64,000 nucleotides of DNA, taken from assembly GCA_026913215.1 (NCBI GenBank), contig JAPTYK010000001.1, forward strand, positions 4,712,001 through 4,776,000. Reading direction: 5' to 3'. Within the stretch, counting starts at the first letter, position 1; each line of letters begins with the position of its first letter. The notes beneath the pieces were generated by a model, which did no database searches, had not been told where the DNA came from, and saw nothing but the letters and a program-made list of their open reading frames with translations. The position numbers were made by a program, and so were the translations under genes. This document shows positions 28,418-38,079 of this stretch, piece by piece. The stretch comes from Streptomyces diastatochromogenes (GTDB taxonomy: Bacteria; Actinomycetota; Actinomycetes; Streptomycetales; Streptomycetaceae).

Positions 28418-30572
28418 ATGCGCGCGACCGAGCGGGTGGAGCAGCTCTCCGCCGCGTACGACCACTACGCCACCCACGAACTGGTCACCCTCGCCCGCGG
28501 CGAGCTCGACGCCGGCCGCTCCCTGCCCGGCGGCTTCGTCGCCCTGCTGCGCCGCTGCCAGAAGACCGCGTACCTCGCGGACAAGGCGCTCGCCGCGATC
28601 CTCGGCCGCGTCGACGCCCCCGTCCTCAACCCCGGCGAGCCCTGGGCCGAACGGGCCGTGACCGAGGCGCCGCCCGGACTGCTCGCCCACCTGCTCACCG
28701 CCACCGGCGCCCGGCCCACCGCCGCCTGGGACAAGGAGGCCCGCGCGCTCGCCGCCCGTGCGCAGAGCCCCGAGGCCCTGCGCGCGGCGGCCGTCCGCTG
28801 GCTCGGGCTCGTCGGCGCGCCCCGTACCATCGCGCTGGAGGTGCCCGGGGCTGGGCCGACCACAACAAGACCTACGACCCGTACAACGCCGACGCGCTCA
28901 AGGGCCTCGCCTGGCTGGTGTCCCTGCTGCCGCCCGACCCGGCCGCCGTACGGGCCCTCGGCCGCCTCGTCGAGACCTCCCTGCGCAAGGTCCCCGGCAT
29001 CGGCCCGCACAGCCCCAAGGTCGCCAACGCGGGCGTGCTCGCCCTCGCCCGCACCGACCACGAGGCCGCCCTCGGCGAACTCGCCCGGCTCTCCGCGAAG
29101 ATCACCTACAAGGGCACCCTCAAACAGCTCACCGCCGCCCTCGACGCCAGGGCGGCCGCCCTCGGCGTCGGCCGTGAGGAGATCGAGGAGCTGGCCGTCC
29201 CCGCGTACGGGCTCACCGAGGTCGGCCGCCGCGAGATCCGGCTCGGCGACTCCCACGGCCTCCTGGAGGTGCACGGCGCCAGGACGAAGCTCACCTGGAC
29301 CAACGCCAAGGGCAGACGGGTCGCGACCGTCCCCGCCGCGGTCCGCCGCGACCACGCCGAGGCCCTCAAGGAACTCAAGGCCTCCGCCAAGGACATCGAG
29401 AAGATGCTCGGCGCCCAGAGCGACCGCCTGGACCGCCAGTTCCTCGCCCGCCGCAGCTGGAACGTCCGGACCTGGCGCGAGCGGATCCTCGACCACCCCC
29501 TGGTCGGCACCCTCGCCCGCCGGCTGGTCTGGGCCCTCGACGGCGAGACCCGCTCCTCTTCGACGGCACCGACCCGCGCACCCTCGAAGGCGACCCGGCC
29601 TGCGTCCCGCCCACCGCGACCGTCACCCTCTGGCACCCCGTCGGCCGCCCCGCCGCCGAGGTCCTGGCCGTCCGCGAGCGGCTCGAACGGCTCGGCGTCA
29701 CCCAGCCGTTCAAACAGGCCCACCGCGAGACGTACCCGCTCACCGACGCCGAGCGGACCACCGCCACCTACTCCAACCGCTTCGCCGGGCACGTCCTGCG
29801 CCAGCACCAGCTCAACGCCCTCGCCGCGCAGCGCGGCTGGACGGCCCGGCTGCGGCTGGCCGTGGACGACTCGTACCCGCCGCTCCACCGCGAACTCCCC
29901 GCGTGGGGACTGCGCGCCGAGTACTGGGTCGAGGGCGCCGGCGGCGACCAGGAAGGCGACCTCACCGGCTCCTACGCCTACGCCCAGGTCACCACCGACC
30001 AGGTCCGCTTCCACCGGATCGACTCCGCGCACCACTGGGCCCACGCGGGCGGCGGCGCGTACACCGTCCGGTCCGAGCCGATACCCCTGCACGAGATCCC
30101 CGAACAGGTCCTCTCCGAAGTCCTCCGGGACGTCGACCTGTTCGTCGGCGTCGCCAGCGTCGGCAACGACCCGACGTGGCAGGACGGCGGGCCCGGCGGC
30201 CGGCACCGCGCCTACTGGGAGCGGTACGGCTTCGGCGAGCTCTCGCGCAGCGCCGAGACCCGCCGCGACCTGCTCGCCCGCCTGGTGCCCCGGCTCGCCA
30301 TCGCCGAACGCTGCGCGGTCGACGGCCGGTTCCTCCAGGTGCGGGGCGACCTCCACACGTACCGCATCCACCTCGGCTCGGGGAACGTGCTGATCGCGCC
30401 CTACGACCGCTACCTGTGCATCGTCCCGAAGCGGGCCTCCACGGCGGCGGACGCGGCCGGCCCGCTCCCGTACGAGGGCGACGGCATGCTCGCGATCATC
30501 CTCAGCAAGGCGATGCTCCTCGCCGACGACACGGCCGTCACCGACCCGACGATCCTCAGCCAGCTCGGCTGA
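28418..30572 (+). CDS. DUF4132 protein, copy 2 (two frameshifts)
   Basis: About 718 residues. The N-terminal two thirds are helical and HEAT-like (for example LARLSAKITYKGTLKQL). The DUF4132 core follows: QPFKQAHRETYPLTDAE, YSNRFAGHVLRQHQLNAL, VDLFVGVASVGNDPTWQDG and IHLGSGNVLIAPYDRYLCIV. Bases are missing near 28855 and 29558; the frame moves by the same step each time. Homologues such as E. coli YehI sit, as I recall, beside MoxR-type AAA, VWA and SWIM genes; none of those occur here. Instead it is directly preceded by a Gly-Gly-ended beta-grasp protein. Confidence 0.86.
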
Positions 30573-30578
30573 CGGGCC

Positions 30579-31059
30579 TCAGGCGCTGAGGGTCCGGGCG
30601 TAGTTGAGCTGACCCATCACCCAGAAGAAGGTGTCGGGCGTGGTGGCCGGGACGAACGTGGAATGGTGCCGGCCACCGCTGCTCACCGTGACCTGGACAT
30701 AGCCCGTGGTCCGCTTCTCCTTCATCAGCAGGAACAGCAGACCGAGCAGGCAGAACAGCGCGAAGACGACCGCGAGGACGATCGCCACGGTCGGGATGAC
30801 CTCCTCGACCCGCGACATGTCCATCGCGTTCCACACCGCGCCCTTCAGGGGCATCGGACCGGCCGGCGTCAGGATCTGGTCACCGACCACGGTGATGTCC
30901 CCGAGGCTCAGCACCGGCACCGCGCCGAACGCCGCCGCGTGCTGCGGCGCCTGCGGATAGCCGTACCCCGGAGCCCCGGCGCCCCGGCCCCGGCATCCCG
31001 CCCTGCTGCCCCGGCCCCCACTTGTACTCACCGTCCGCGTAAGGGTTCGGCTCGCTCAT
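30579..31059 (-). CDS. Single-pass membrane protein of unknown function (frameshifted)
   Basis: The start MSEPNPYADGEYKWGPGQQG is a Gly/Pro/Tyr-rich cytoplasmic segment of a type common in Streptomyces membrane proteins. A frame break near 30985 leads to GYGYPQAPQH, then one strong transmembrane segment (VIPTVAIVLAVVFALFCLLGLLFLL) and an external domain ending in FVPATTPDTFFWVMGQLNYA. Function unknown. It converges on the DUF4132 gene (6 bp between stops) and lies downstream of sdhB on the same strand. Confidence 0.7.
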
Positions 31060-31161
31060 CGGTCCCCGTCTCTCTGTGCCGTGGGAAAACCCCGGGCCAT
31101 GGAAAAGCCCGCTCCTGCACGCCGCAGCGTACAGAAGCGGGCTCCCCGGCCTGTCGAACGG

Positions 31162-31920
31162 TCAGAAGCGGCGCGTGATCAGCGCGCGCTTCACTTCCTG
31201 GATGGCCTTGGTGACCTCGATGCCACGCGGGCACGCGTCGGTGCAGTTGAACGTCGTGCGGCAGCGCCACACGCCGTCCTTGTCGTTCAGGATCTCCAGG
31301 CGCTGCTCGCCCGCCTCGTCACGCGAGTCGAAGATGAAGCGGTGCGCGTTGACGATCGCGGCCGGACCGAAGTACTGGCCGTCGTTCCAGAAGACCGGGC
31401 AGGACGACGTGCACGCGGCGCACAGGATGCACTTGGTGGTGTCGTCGAAGCGCTCGCGGTCCTCGGCGGACTGCAGGCGCTCGCGCGTCGGCTCGTTGCC
31501 CTTGGTGACCAGGAACGGCATGACGTCCCGGTACGCCTGGAAGAACGGCTCCATGTCGACCACGAGGTCCTTGAGGACCGTGAGGCCCTTGATGGCCTCG
31601 ACCGTGATCGGCTTCTCCGGGTTGATGTCCTTGATCAGCGTCTTGCAGGCGAGCCTGTTCTTGCCGTTGATCCGCATCGCGTCGGAGCCGCAGATGCCGT
31701 GCGCGCAGGAGCGACGGAAGGTCAGCGTGCCGTCGACGTCCCACTTGATCTTGTGAAGGGCGTCGAGGACACGCTCCTTCGGGTCGATCTCGATCTGGAA
31801 GTCCTCCCAGACCGACGCGTCCGACACCTCGGGGTTGAAGCGGCGGATCCGCATCGTGACCGTGATGTACGGGGAGGCGGCGGACTCCGCCTCGACCTTG
31901 TCCAGTACGGGGGTAGCCAT
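31162..31920 (-). CDS. sdhB: Succinate dehydrogenase iron-sulfur subunit
   Basis: Intact 252-residue subunit carrying the three Fe-S clusters. 2Fe-2S ligands are in RRSCAHGICGSDAMRI with a later Cys (NRLACKTL). 4Fe-4S and 3Fe-4S ligands are in CILCAACTSSCPVFW and CRTTFNCTDACPRGI. It passes electrons from SdhA to the menaquinone site in the membrane (TCA cycle, complex II). Its ATG overlaps the sdhA stop by one base (TGATG). Confidence 0.97.
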   Translation of the reverse strand: MATPVLDKVEAESAASPYITVTMRIRRFNPEVSDASVWEDFQIEIDPKERVLDALHKIKWDVDGTLTFRRSCAHGICGSDAMRINGKNRLACKTLIKDINPEKPITVEAIKGLTVLKDLVVDMEPFFQAYRDVMPFLVTKGNEPTRERLQSAEDRERFDDTTKCILCAACTSSCPVFWNDGQYFGPAAIVNAHRFIFDSRDEAGEQRLEILNDKDGVWRCRTTFNCTDACPRGIEVTKAIQEVKRALITRRF

Positions 31921-33673
31921 CAGTACTTACGCTCCATCGGCTGGTAGCGGGTCGTCACGACCGGCTTGTAGTCGAGACGGACGGTCTCGGAGCCGTCCTC
32001 GCCGACCTCGCGGTACGCCATGGTGTGACGCATGAAGTTGACGTCGTCGCGGTTCGGGTAGTCCTCGCGGTAGTGACCGCCGCGGGACTCCTTGCGCGCC
32101 AGGGCCGAGACGGCCATGACCTCGGCCAGTTCGAGCAGGTTGCCCAGCTCGATGGCCTCCAGGAGGTCGGTGTTGAAGCGCTTGCCCTTGTCCTGGATGG
32201 ACACGTTCTCGTAGCGCTCGCGCAGCTCGGCGATCTTCTCGACGGCCGTCTTGATGGTCTGCTCCGTGCGGAACACCATCACGTTGGCGTCCATCGTCTC
32301 CTGGAGCTCGCGGCGCAGGTCGGCGACCCGCTCGCTGCCCGTGGAGTTGCGCAGCTTCTCGATCTGCGCGACGACCATGGACTCCGGGTTCTCCGGCAGC
32401 TCGACGAAGTCGTGCTTGGCGGAGTACTCGGCGGCGGCGATGCCGGAGCGCTTGCCGAAGACGTTGATGTCGAGCAGCGAGTTCGTGCCGAGGCGGTTGG
32501 CGCCGTGCACGGAGACGCAGGCGACCTCGCCGGCCGCGTACAGGCCCGGGACGACGGTGGTGTTGTCCGAGAGGACCTCACCCTCGACGTTCGTCGGGAT
32601 GCCGCCCATGGCGTAGTGCGCGGTGGGCTGGATCGGGATCGGGTCCGTGTAGGGCTCGATGCCGAGGTAGGTGCGCGCGAACTCCGTGATGTCCGGGAGC
32701 TTGGCGTCGAGCTGCTCCGGCGGGAGGTGCGTCAGGTCCAGGTAGACGTGGTCGCCCTCGGGACCGCAGCCGCGGCCCTCGCGGATCTCCGTGTAGATGG
32801 AGCGGGAGACGACGTCACGGGACGCGAGGTCCTTCATGACCGGCGCGTACTTCTCCATGAAGCGCTCGCCGTCCTTGTTGCGGAGGATGCCGCCCTCACC
32901 GCGGGCGCCCTCCGTGAGCAGGATGCCCATGCGCCAGATGCCCGTCGGGTGGAACTGGAAGAACTCCATGTCCTCCAGGGGCAGACCGCGGCGGTAGCAC
33001 GCGGCCTGGCCGTCACCGGTCAGGGTGTGGGCGTTGGAGGTCACCTTGAAGAACTTGCCGGTGCCGCCGGAGGCGTAGATGACGGCCTTGGCCTGGAAGA
33101 TGTGGATCTCGCCGGTGGCCAGCTCGTAGGCGACGACGCCCGCGGAGTGCTTGACGCCGTCGACCTCGGTGATGAGCTGGTCGAGGACGTAGAACTCGTT
33201 GAAGAACTCCACACCCTCCTTGACGCAGTTCTGGTACAGCGTCTGGAGGATCATGTGGCCGGTGCGGTCCGCGGCGTAGCAGGACCGGCGGACCGGGGCC
33301 TCGCCGTGGTTGCGGGAGTGACCGCCGAAGCGGCGCTGGTCGATGGTGCCGTTCGGGGTGCGGTTGAACGGCAGGCCCATCTTCTCCAGGTCGAGGACGG
33401 CGTCGATGGCCTCCTTCGCCAGGATCTCGGCGGCGTCCTGGTCGACCAGGTAGTCACCGCCCTTGACCGTGTCGAAGGTGTGCCACTCCCAGTTGTCCTC
33501 CTCCACGTTCGCCAGCGCGGCGGCCATGCCGCCCTGCGCGGCGCCCGTGTGGGAGCGGGTCGGGTACAGCTTCGTCAGCACGGCGGTGCGGCTGCGCTTC
33601 GTCGCCTCGATGGCGGCGCGCATGCGGCGCCGCCGGCGCCGACGATGACGGTGTCGTACTTGTGGATCTTCAT
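31920..33673 (-). CDS. sdhA: Succinate dehydrogenase flavoprotein subunit (one frameshift)
   Basis: Complex II flavoprotein oxidising succinate to fumarate. FAD-linked His in TRSHTGAAQGG, substrate residues in HPTGIWRMGILLTEGARGEGG, QPTAHYAMGG and the C-terminal NRDDVNFMRHTMAYRE. The true start is MKIHKYDTVIVGAGG at 33673; one G is missing in GGAGMRAA near 33624. This is an essential metabolic gene, so a real mutation is unlikely. Operon order is sdhC-sdhD-sdhA-sdhB on the minus strand. Confidence 0.95.
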
Positions 33674-33698
33674 GACGTGGATTACCTCAGCCCCGTGC

Positions 33699-34177
33699 CT
33701 AGCGGATGTTCGGGTCGAAGGTGAAGATCACCAGCGTGCCCAGAAGGATGGTGAACACCGTGGCGGTGTACAGCAGGCCCTTGAGCCACAGGCGCGTGTT
33801 GGCCCGCTCCGCGTAGTCGTTGATGACCGTACGGAGACCGTTGGCGCCGTGCAGCATGGCGAGCCAGAGCATCAGCAGGTCCCAGACCTGCCAGAACGGG
33901 GACGCCCAGCGGCCGGCCACGAAGGCGAAGCCGACCTTGGTGACGCCGCCGTCCAGGAAGAGCTGGATCAGCAGGTGGCCGAGGACCAGGACGACGAGGA
34001 CCACGCCCGAGAGGCGCATGAAGAGCCATGCGGCCATCTCGAAGTTGCCGCGGGTCGCGCGCGGGGTCTTGCCCGTGCGCTTGCGGGGGCCTCGATGTAC
34101 GGCGCGGGGTTGTCCACGTCGTAGTGCGCGCCGCCCTCGACGGGGCCGATCGCTGCGGAGGTCGTGTCAGCAGACAT
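33699..34177 (-). CDS. sdhD: Succinate dehydrogenase membrane anchor subunit (one frameshift)
   Basis: Three transmembrane segments (LFMRLSGVVLVVLVLGHLLI, WQVWDLLMLWLAMLHGANGL and LLYTATVFTILLGTLVIFTF). A candidate heme-ligand His is in AMLHGANGLRTVINDY. It anchors SdhAB and binds quinone. A base is missing near 34085, between the hydrophilic N-terminus (VDNPAPYIEAP) and RKRTGKTPRATRGNFEMAAW. Confidence 0.9.
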
Positions 34178-34185
34178 GAGTGGCG

Positions 34186-34566
34186 TCAGCTCCCGAACAG
34201 TTCACGTGCGGCGTGCCCGAGCACCGGGTACAGCGAGAAGGCCATCAGCACGACCCAGATGCCCACGACGGTCCAGAGCATCTGCTTCTGGTAGCGCGGG
34301 CCCTTGGACCAGAAGTCCACGGCGATGACCCGGAGGCCGTTCAGCGCGTGGAAGAGGATGGCAGCGACGAGGCCGTACTCCAGAAGAGCGACGATCGGCG
34401 TCTTGTAGGTCGCGACGACCTCGTCGTACGCCTCGGGGGAGACGCGGACGAGAGCGGTGTCCAGCACGTGTACGAACAGGAAGAAGAAGATGAGGACGCC
34501 GGTGACTCGATGAGCCACCCAGGACCACATTCCTTCCCGGCCGCGGTACAGCGTTCCAGCCGGCAC
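34186..34566 (-). CDS. sdhC: Succinate dehydrogenase cytochrome b556 subunit
   Basis: 126 residues with the SdhC signature TLYRGREGMWSWVAHRVTGV and three transmembrane helices. Heme/quinone-site His candidates are in LFVHVLDTALV and FHALNGLRVIAVDF. The GTG at 34566 is chosen because GGAGGG lies 7 bases upstream; the frame extends further but the extension is only basic and Pro-rich. First gene of the sdh operon. Confidence 0.93.
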   Translation of the reverse strand: MPAGTLYRGREGMWSWVAHRVTGVLIFFFLFVHVLDTALVRVSPEAYDEVVATYKTPIVALLEYGLVAAILFHALNGLRVIAVDFWSKGPRYQKQMLWTVVGIWVVLMAFSLYPVLGHAARELFGS

Positions 34567-34758
34567 GGAAAAACCCTCCGGGAGCGGGGATCGGGGCCGG
34601 CCGGCTTCTCTGTCGGTCTGGCCCGGCCGGGTACGGTCCACCGGCCCCGGTCATCGTAGCGACGACTCGTCGGTTCGCTCGCGCGGGGTCCGTCAGTGTG
34701 ATCAAACAGGCACGGACGGGCTATCGCACGGGAGCGAAACGCCGCATTACGGACTAAT

Positions 34759-35250
34759 TCAGGCCGTGGTGAGGCCGAAAGCGAGCCGGGAGCGGGCGAG
34801 CCGGCGCAGTTCGTCGGCGGCCACGACGCGTTCCTCCTCCGGTTCGTTGCCGAGACGTGACCGGATACCGGCCAGTAACCGGTCGAGACGCTCGTCCTGC
34901 CGGACTCCGTCCAGGCTGATCACGAAGGCGTGCCCGAAGCGGCTCTCGTACGCGGCGTGGGCGGCGCCCAGCGCCATGAGGGCCGCCGGCGGGGCGTCGG
35001 GGTGCGGGACGGCGGCGGACTCGGCGGCGAGCGCCTCGTCCAGCTCGGCCCGCGACAGGTCGTAGGAGGCCTCGTCGGCGGCGGCGAGCAGCGCGTCGAG
35101 CGTCGGGTACGGCCGGTGCGCGCTCACCCGTTCGGCCCAGCGGCCGCTGGCGCAGCACTCCAGGAGGAGCGCCTCGGCGGCCCCGGGCGGCGCGGCGTTG
35201 AACCGCACGAGCCCGGAGAGGTGCCGGGCGGCGCCCTGCTGGGCAGGTAT
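34759..35250 (-). CDS. OHCU decarboxylase-like protein (UraD family), start unresolved
   Basis: The C-terminal 165 residues show the UraD pattern: GLVRFNAAPPGAAEALLLEC, CASGRWAERVSAHRPYPTLD, AHAAYESRFGHAFVISLDG and RLGNEPEEERVVAADELRRL. UraD decarboxylates the uricase product OHCU to allantoin. The conserved HPRIG box reads PHPDAP, so catalysis is less certain. No good start precedes the domain in this frame; a missing base upstream of 35230 probably hides it. The sdhC promoter region (34567-34758) lies beside it and holds nothing else visible. Confidence 0.65.
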   Translation of the reverse strand: MPAQQGAARHLSGLVRFNAAPPGAAEALLLECCASGRWAERVSAHRPYPTLDALLAAADEASYDLSRAELDEALAAESAAVPHPDAPPAALMALGAAHAAYESRFGHAFVISLDGVRQDERLDRLLAGIRSRLGNEPEEERVVAADELRRLARSRLAFGLTTA

Positions 35251-35423
35251 GGCAGGGGTGTCCGTGGAGCCCGGGTTCCGGCAGGGGCGTGGGTGTCGCT
35301 GCTCAGCGTGGGCTCCGGTACTCCGGGACGGGTGGGGTGGGCGTGACGCAACGTTATCGACGGGATGAGGGAAGTGTCCGACGGATGCGCGAATTTCACC
35401 CGGAAGGGAGAGTTTCGGAACAG

Positions 35424-35633
35424 ATGATGGACGATCGGGTTCCGGCCCGGGAGGAGGCCCGCGCGGAGACCCCCGCAGAGGTCCGCGTGGAGGCCCCCGC
35501 AGAGGTCCCCGTGGAGGTCCGCGCGGAGACCCTCGCAGAGGCCCCCGCAGAGGCCCCCGCAGAGGTCCCCGTGGAGGCCCCCGAGGTCCCCCGATTGGCC
35601 GGACGATCATCCGTACGGGAGGATTCCGAATGA
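35424..35633 (+). CDS. Small tetrapeptide-repeat ORF coupled to the hexosaminidase gene
   Basis: Open frame of 69 residues from ATG with a purine-rich GGAAGGGAGAG upstream. Most of it is degenerate tetrapeptides (VRVE, APAE, VPVE, VRAE, TLAE). Its stop overlaps the next ATG (ATGA). Composition is low complexity, so coding is plausible but not proven. Codon third positions are GC-rich in several frames here, which weakens the case. Confidence 0.35.
   Translation: MMDDRVPAREEARAETPAEVRVEAPAEVPVEVRAETLAEAPAEAPAEVPVEAPEVPRLAGRSSVREDSE
35456..35590. repeat. 12-bp tandem repeats
   Basis: About ten imperfect units such as GCCCCCGCAGAG, GTCCCCGTGGAG and GTCCGCGCGGAG in head-to-tail order, just upstream of the hexosaminidase gene. 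Read on the opposite strand they give Arg-Gly-Pro repeats. A slippage-prone minisatellite. Confidence 0.75.
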
Positions 35634-37258
35634 TGCGGCACTTCCCCCGGCACTCCCTCCGGCACACCACGCGCTACGCCCTGGCGACCGCGGTGGCCCT
35701 GGCCACCGTGGCGGCCTGCTCGAACGGTTCTCCGTCAGGTCCGCCCTCCACGGGCGCGTCCGCGAGCGCCACGCCCACGAGCGCGGTGCCCCCGGCCCGA
35801 CGACGACCCCGACACCGACCCCGACGCCCACGAAGGACTACCCCTCTCCTCCGCGCCGCGCACGATCCCTCCGTCCGTGCCCACGAGCCGCCCGGGGCCC
35901 CGGCTGGAAGCCCGCGCCCACCGGCGGGGTCGTCCTCGCCGCGGACAGCGAGGGCCTCGCCGACGAGGGCGGCTGCTCGCCGGGGAGCTCGGCATCCCGT
36001 ACCGCGGCGCGGTCGCGGCCGGACCCGGGGACGTCGAACTGGCCCTGGGCGGGACGGGCGCCCCGAGTCGTACACCCTGACGGTCACCGGGGGCCGCGTC
36101 CGGATCGCCGGGCCCGACGAGGCCGGGGTCTTCTACGGCACCCGCACCCTCAAGCAGTCGGTGAAGGCCACCGGGGCGATGCCCGAGGGGACCGTCACCG
36201 ACCGGCCCGCGAAGCCGCAGCGCGGCCTGATGGTCGACATCGCCCGCAAGTACTTCACCGCCGCGTGGCTGGAGGACCGCGTCCGGGAGATGGGCGACCT
36301 GAAGCTCAACCAGCTCGGGCTGCACTTCTCCGACGACCAGGGCTTCCGGATCGAGTCCGAGAGCCACCCCGAGGTGGTGTCGCAGGCGCACCTCACCAAG
36401 GCGGAGGTCCGCCGGATCCTCGCCCTCGCGGCGAGCCGCCACATCACGGTGATCCCCGAGATCGACTCCCCGGGCCACCTCGGCGCCGTCATCGCCGCCC
36501 ACCCCGACCTCCAGCTCGTCAGCGCGAGCGGCCGGACCCCGCGCGGGACCGTCGACATCGCGAACCCCGACGCGGCGAAGATCGTCGACGAGCTGCTGCG
36601 CGAGTACACCGGCCTCTTCCCCGGGGCGTACTGGCACCTCGGCGGCGACGAATACGTCGCGCTGATGTCCAAGAACCCCGAGGCGAGCTACCCGAAGCTG
36701 GCGCGGGCCGCCGTCGCGAAGTACGGGCCCTCCGGCCGCGTCCAGGACCTCGCCACCGGCTGGCTGAACGACCGCGCGGCCGTCGTCCGGCCCACCGGCA
36801 AGACCCTCAAGGCCTGGAACGACGGCTTCTTCACGGGCGGGGTGGCCCGCCCGGCCGGGGACATCGAGGTCGAGTACTGGACGGGCCGCGAGATCGGCGC
36901 GCGCCTGCCCGTCTCGTACCTGAGCGAGGGCCGGAAGGTGGTCAACCTCAACGACGACTACCTCTACTACATCCTGGGCGAGCCCAACCGCTTCCCGTAC
37001 CCCACCGGCCGCCGCATCTACGAGCAGTGGACCCCGCGCGTCCTGCGCGGCTCCACCCCCGTCCCGGAGCGCTACGACCCCCAGATCCTCGGCGGCCGCC
37101 TCGCCGTCTGGTGCGACCTCTCCCGCGCCCAGACCCAGGCCCAGGTCGCGGCCGGCATCCACCTGCCCCTCGCGGCCCTCGCCCAGAAGGTCTGGGACCC
37201 GACGCCACCGGCGCTGACCTGGGCCGATTTCCGGACCCTGGCGGCGAAGGCGACCTGA
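35630..37258 (+). CDS. Beta-N-acetylhexosaminidase lipoprotein, GH20 (frameshifted in linker)
   Basis: Lipobox (VAACS, Cys about residue 31), a Ser/Thr/Pro linker, then a GH20 domain. GGRVRIAGPDEAGVFYGTRT is the N-terminal GH20b part, RGLMVDIARKYFTAAWLED opens the barrel, and the catalytic Asp-Glu pair is in YWHLGGDEY. LKAWNDGFF and YDPQILGGRLAVWCDLSRAQ follow. The enzyme removes terminal GlcNAc outside the cell. Between 35790 and 36070 the frame changes three times and returns to the original, consistent with three missing bases. Confidence 0.88.
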   Translation: MMRHFPRHSLRHTTRYALATAVALATVAACSNGSPSGPPSTGASASATPTSAVPPARRRPRHRPRRPRRTTPLLRAAHDPSVRAHEPPGAPAGSPRPPAGSSSPRTARASPTRAAARRGARHPVPRRGRGRTRGRRTGPGRDGRPESYTLTVTGGRVRIAGPDEAGVFYGTRTLKQSVKATGAMPEGTVTDRPAKPQRGLMVDIARKYFTAAWLEDRVREMGDLKLNQLGLHFSDDQGFRIESESHPEVVSQAHLTKAEVRRILALAASRHITVIPEIDSPGHLGAVIAAHPDLQLVSASGRTPRGTVDIANPDAAKIVDELLREYTGLFPGAYWHLGGDEYVALMSKNPEASYPKLARAAVAKYGPSGRVQDLATGWLNDRAAVVRPTGKTLKAWNDGFFTGGVARPAGDIEVEYWTGREIGARLPVSYLSEGRKVVNLNDDYLYYILGEPNRFPYPTGRRIYEQWTPRVLRGSTPVPERYDPQILGGRLAVWCDLSRAQTQAQVAAGIHLPLAALAQKVWDPTPPALTWADFRTLAAKAT

Positions 37259-37320
37259 CTTCTGTCGTGGACGCGACCAGTCCGGGTCGCGTACGTTCCC
37301 CGGGCGGCCGAGTGGCCGCC

Positions 37321-37342
37321 CGGCGCCCTGGGGAGGGCGCCG
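37321..37342 (+). terminator. GC-rich hairpin after the hexosaminidase gene
   Basis: Perfect 9-bp stem CGGCGCCCT / AGGGCGCCG with a GGGG loop, 62 bp after the stop. There is no long T run, as is common in Streptomyces terminators. It could also be a leader structure of the following DUF4328 gene, which starts 27 bp on. Confidence 0.5.
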
Positions 37343-37368
37343 CTTCGTTCCTGGGGGGAACACCGCAC

Positions 37369-38013
37369 ATGCTCCGCAATCCGAACGGCCTCTCCTACGC
37401 CGTCATCGCCCTGCTCGGCGGGACGATCCTCGCCGACGTCCTCAGCCTGCTCGCCACCTTCTGGCTCCGGACCGCCGTCATCCACCACGCCGGGGGCGAC
37501 GTGTCCGAGCGGGACCTCGCGATGGCGTCCATGGCCGTGCCGGGCCTGCTCCAGGTCGTGGCGCTGATCGCGACCGCGACCCTCTTCATCATCTGGTTCT
37601 ACCGGGTGCGCCTGAACGCCGAGGTGTGGGCCGGTGACTTCCAGCGCCGGAAGCCCGGCTGGGCCATCGGCGGCTGGTTCATCCCCTTCGGCAACCTCTG
37701 GATCCCGCGTACGACCGCCGTGGACATCTGGCGGGCGAGCCGCGCCGAGCCCTCGGCGGCGGACCGCTCGGGCGAGTTCCTGCTGCTCAACGGCTGGTGG
37801 ATCCTGTTCGTGGCCAACGCGGTCCTGTCGCGGATCGCGGGCAAGGTCTACCAGTACGCCGAGACGTTCGAGGAGTACGAGACCGCCGTGAACTGGCTCC
37901 TCGCGAGCGACGCCCTCGACATCGCCGCCGCCGTCCTCGCGATCCTCTTCGTCCGCCGTCTGACCTCTATGCAGCACGCCAAGGCCACTGGCATGATTCC
38001 GGCCGCGCAGTGA
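37369..38013 (+). CDS. DUF4328 membrane protein
   Basis: 214 residues with four hydrophobic segments, among them ALLGGTILADVLSLLATFWL and VPGLLQVVALIATATLFIIWF. The family hallmark FYRVRLNAEVW is followed by RKPGWAIGGWFIPFGNLWIP. DUF4328 proteins are common in actinobacteria and unassigned. GGGGGGAA precedes the ATG. Intact. Confidence 0.85.
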   Translation: MLRNPNGLSYAVIALLGGTILADVLSLLATFWLRTAVIHHAGGDVSERDLAMASMAVPGLLQVVALIATATLFIIWFYRVRLNAEVWAGDFQRRKPGWAIGGWFIPFGNLWIPRTTAVDIWRASRAEPSAADRSGEFLLLNGWWILFVANAVLSRIAGKVYQYAETFEEYETAVNWLLASDALDIAAAVLAILFVRRLTSMQHAKATGMIPAAQ

Positions 38014-38079
38014 CGAAAAAGCGCCCCCCGGCGCAGTAGTGGAAGTACTGCGTCCGCATCGGGTGGCGAGGAGGCGTCG

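Noticed and set aside
35459..35670. Arg-Gly-Pro repeat N-terminus for the UraD-like protein on the minus strand
   Set aside because: It is the antisense of the 12-bp repeats. The conserved domain starts near 35231, and UraD proteins have no such extension.
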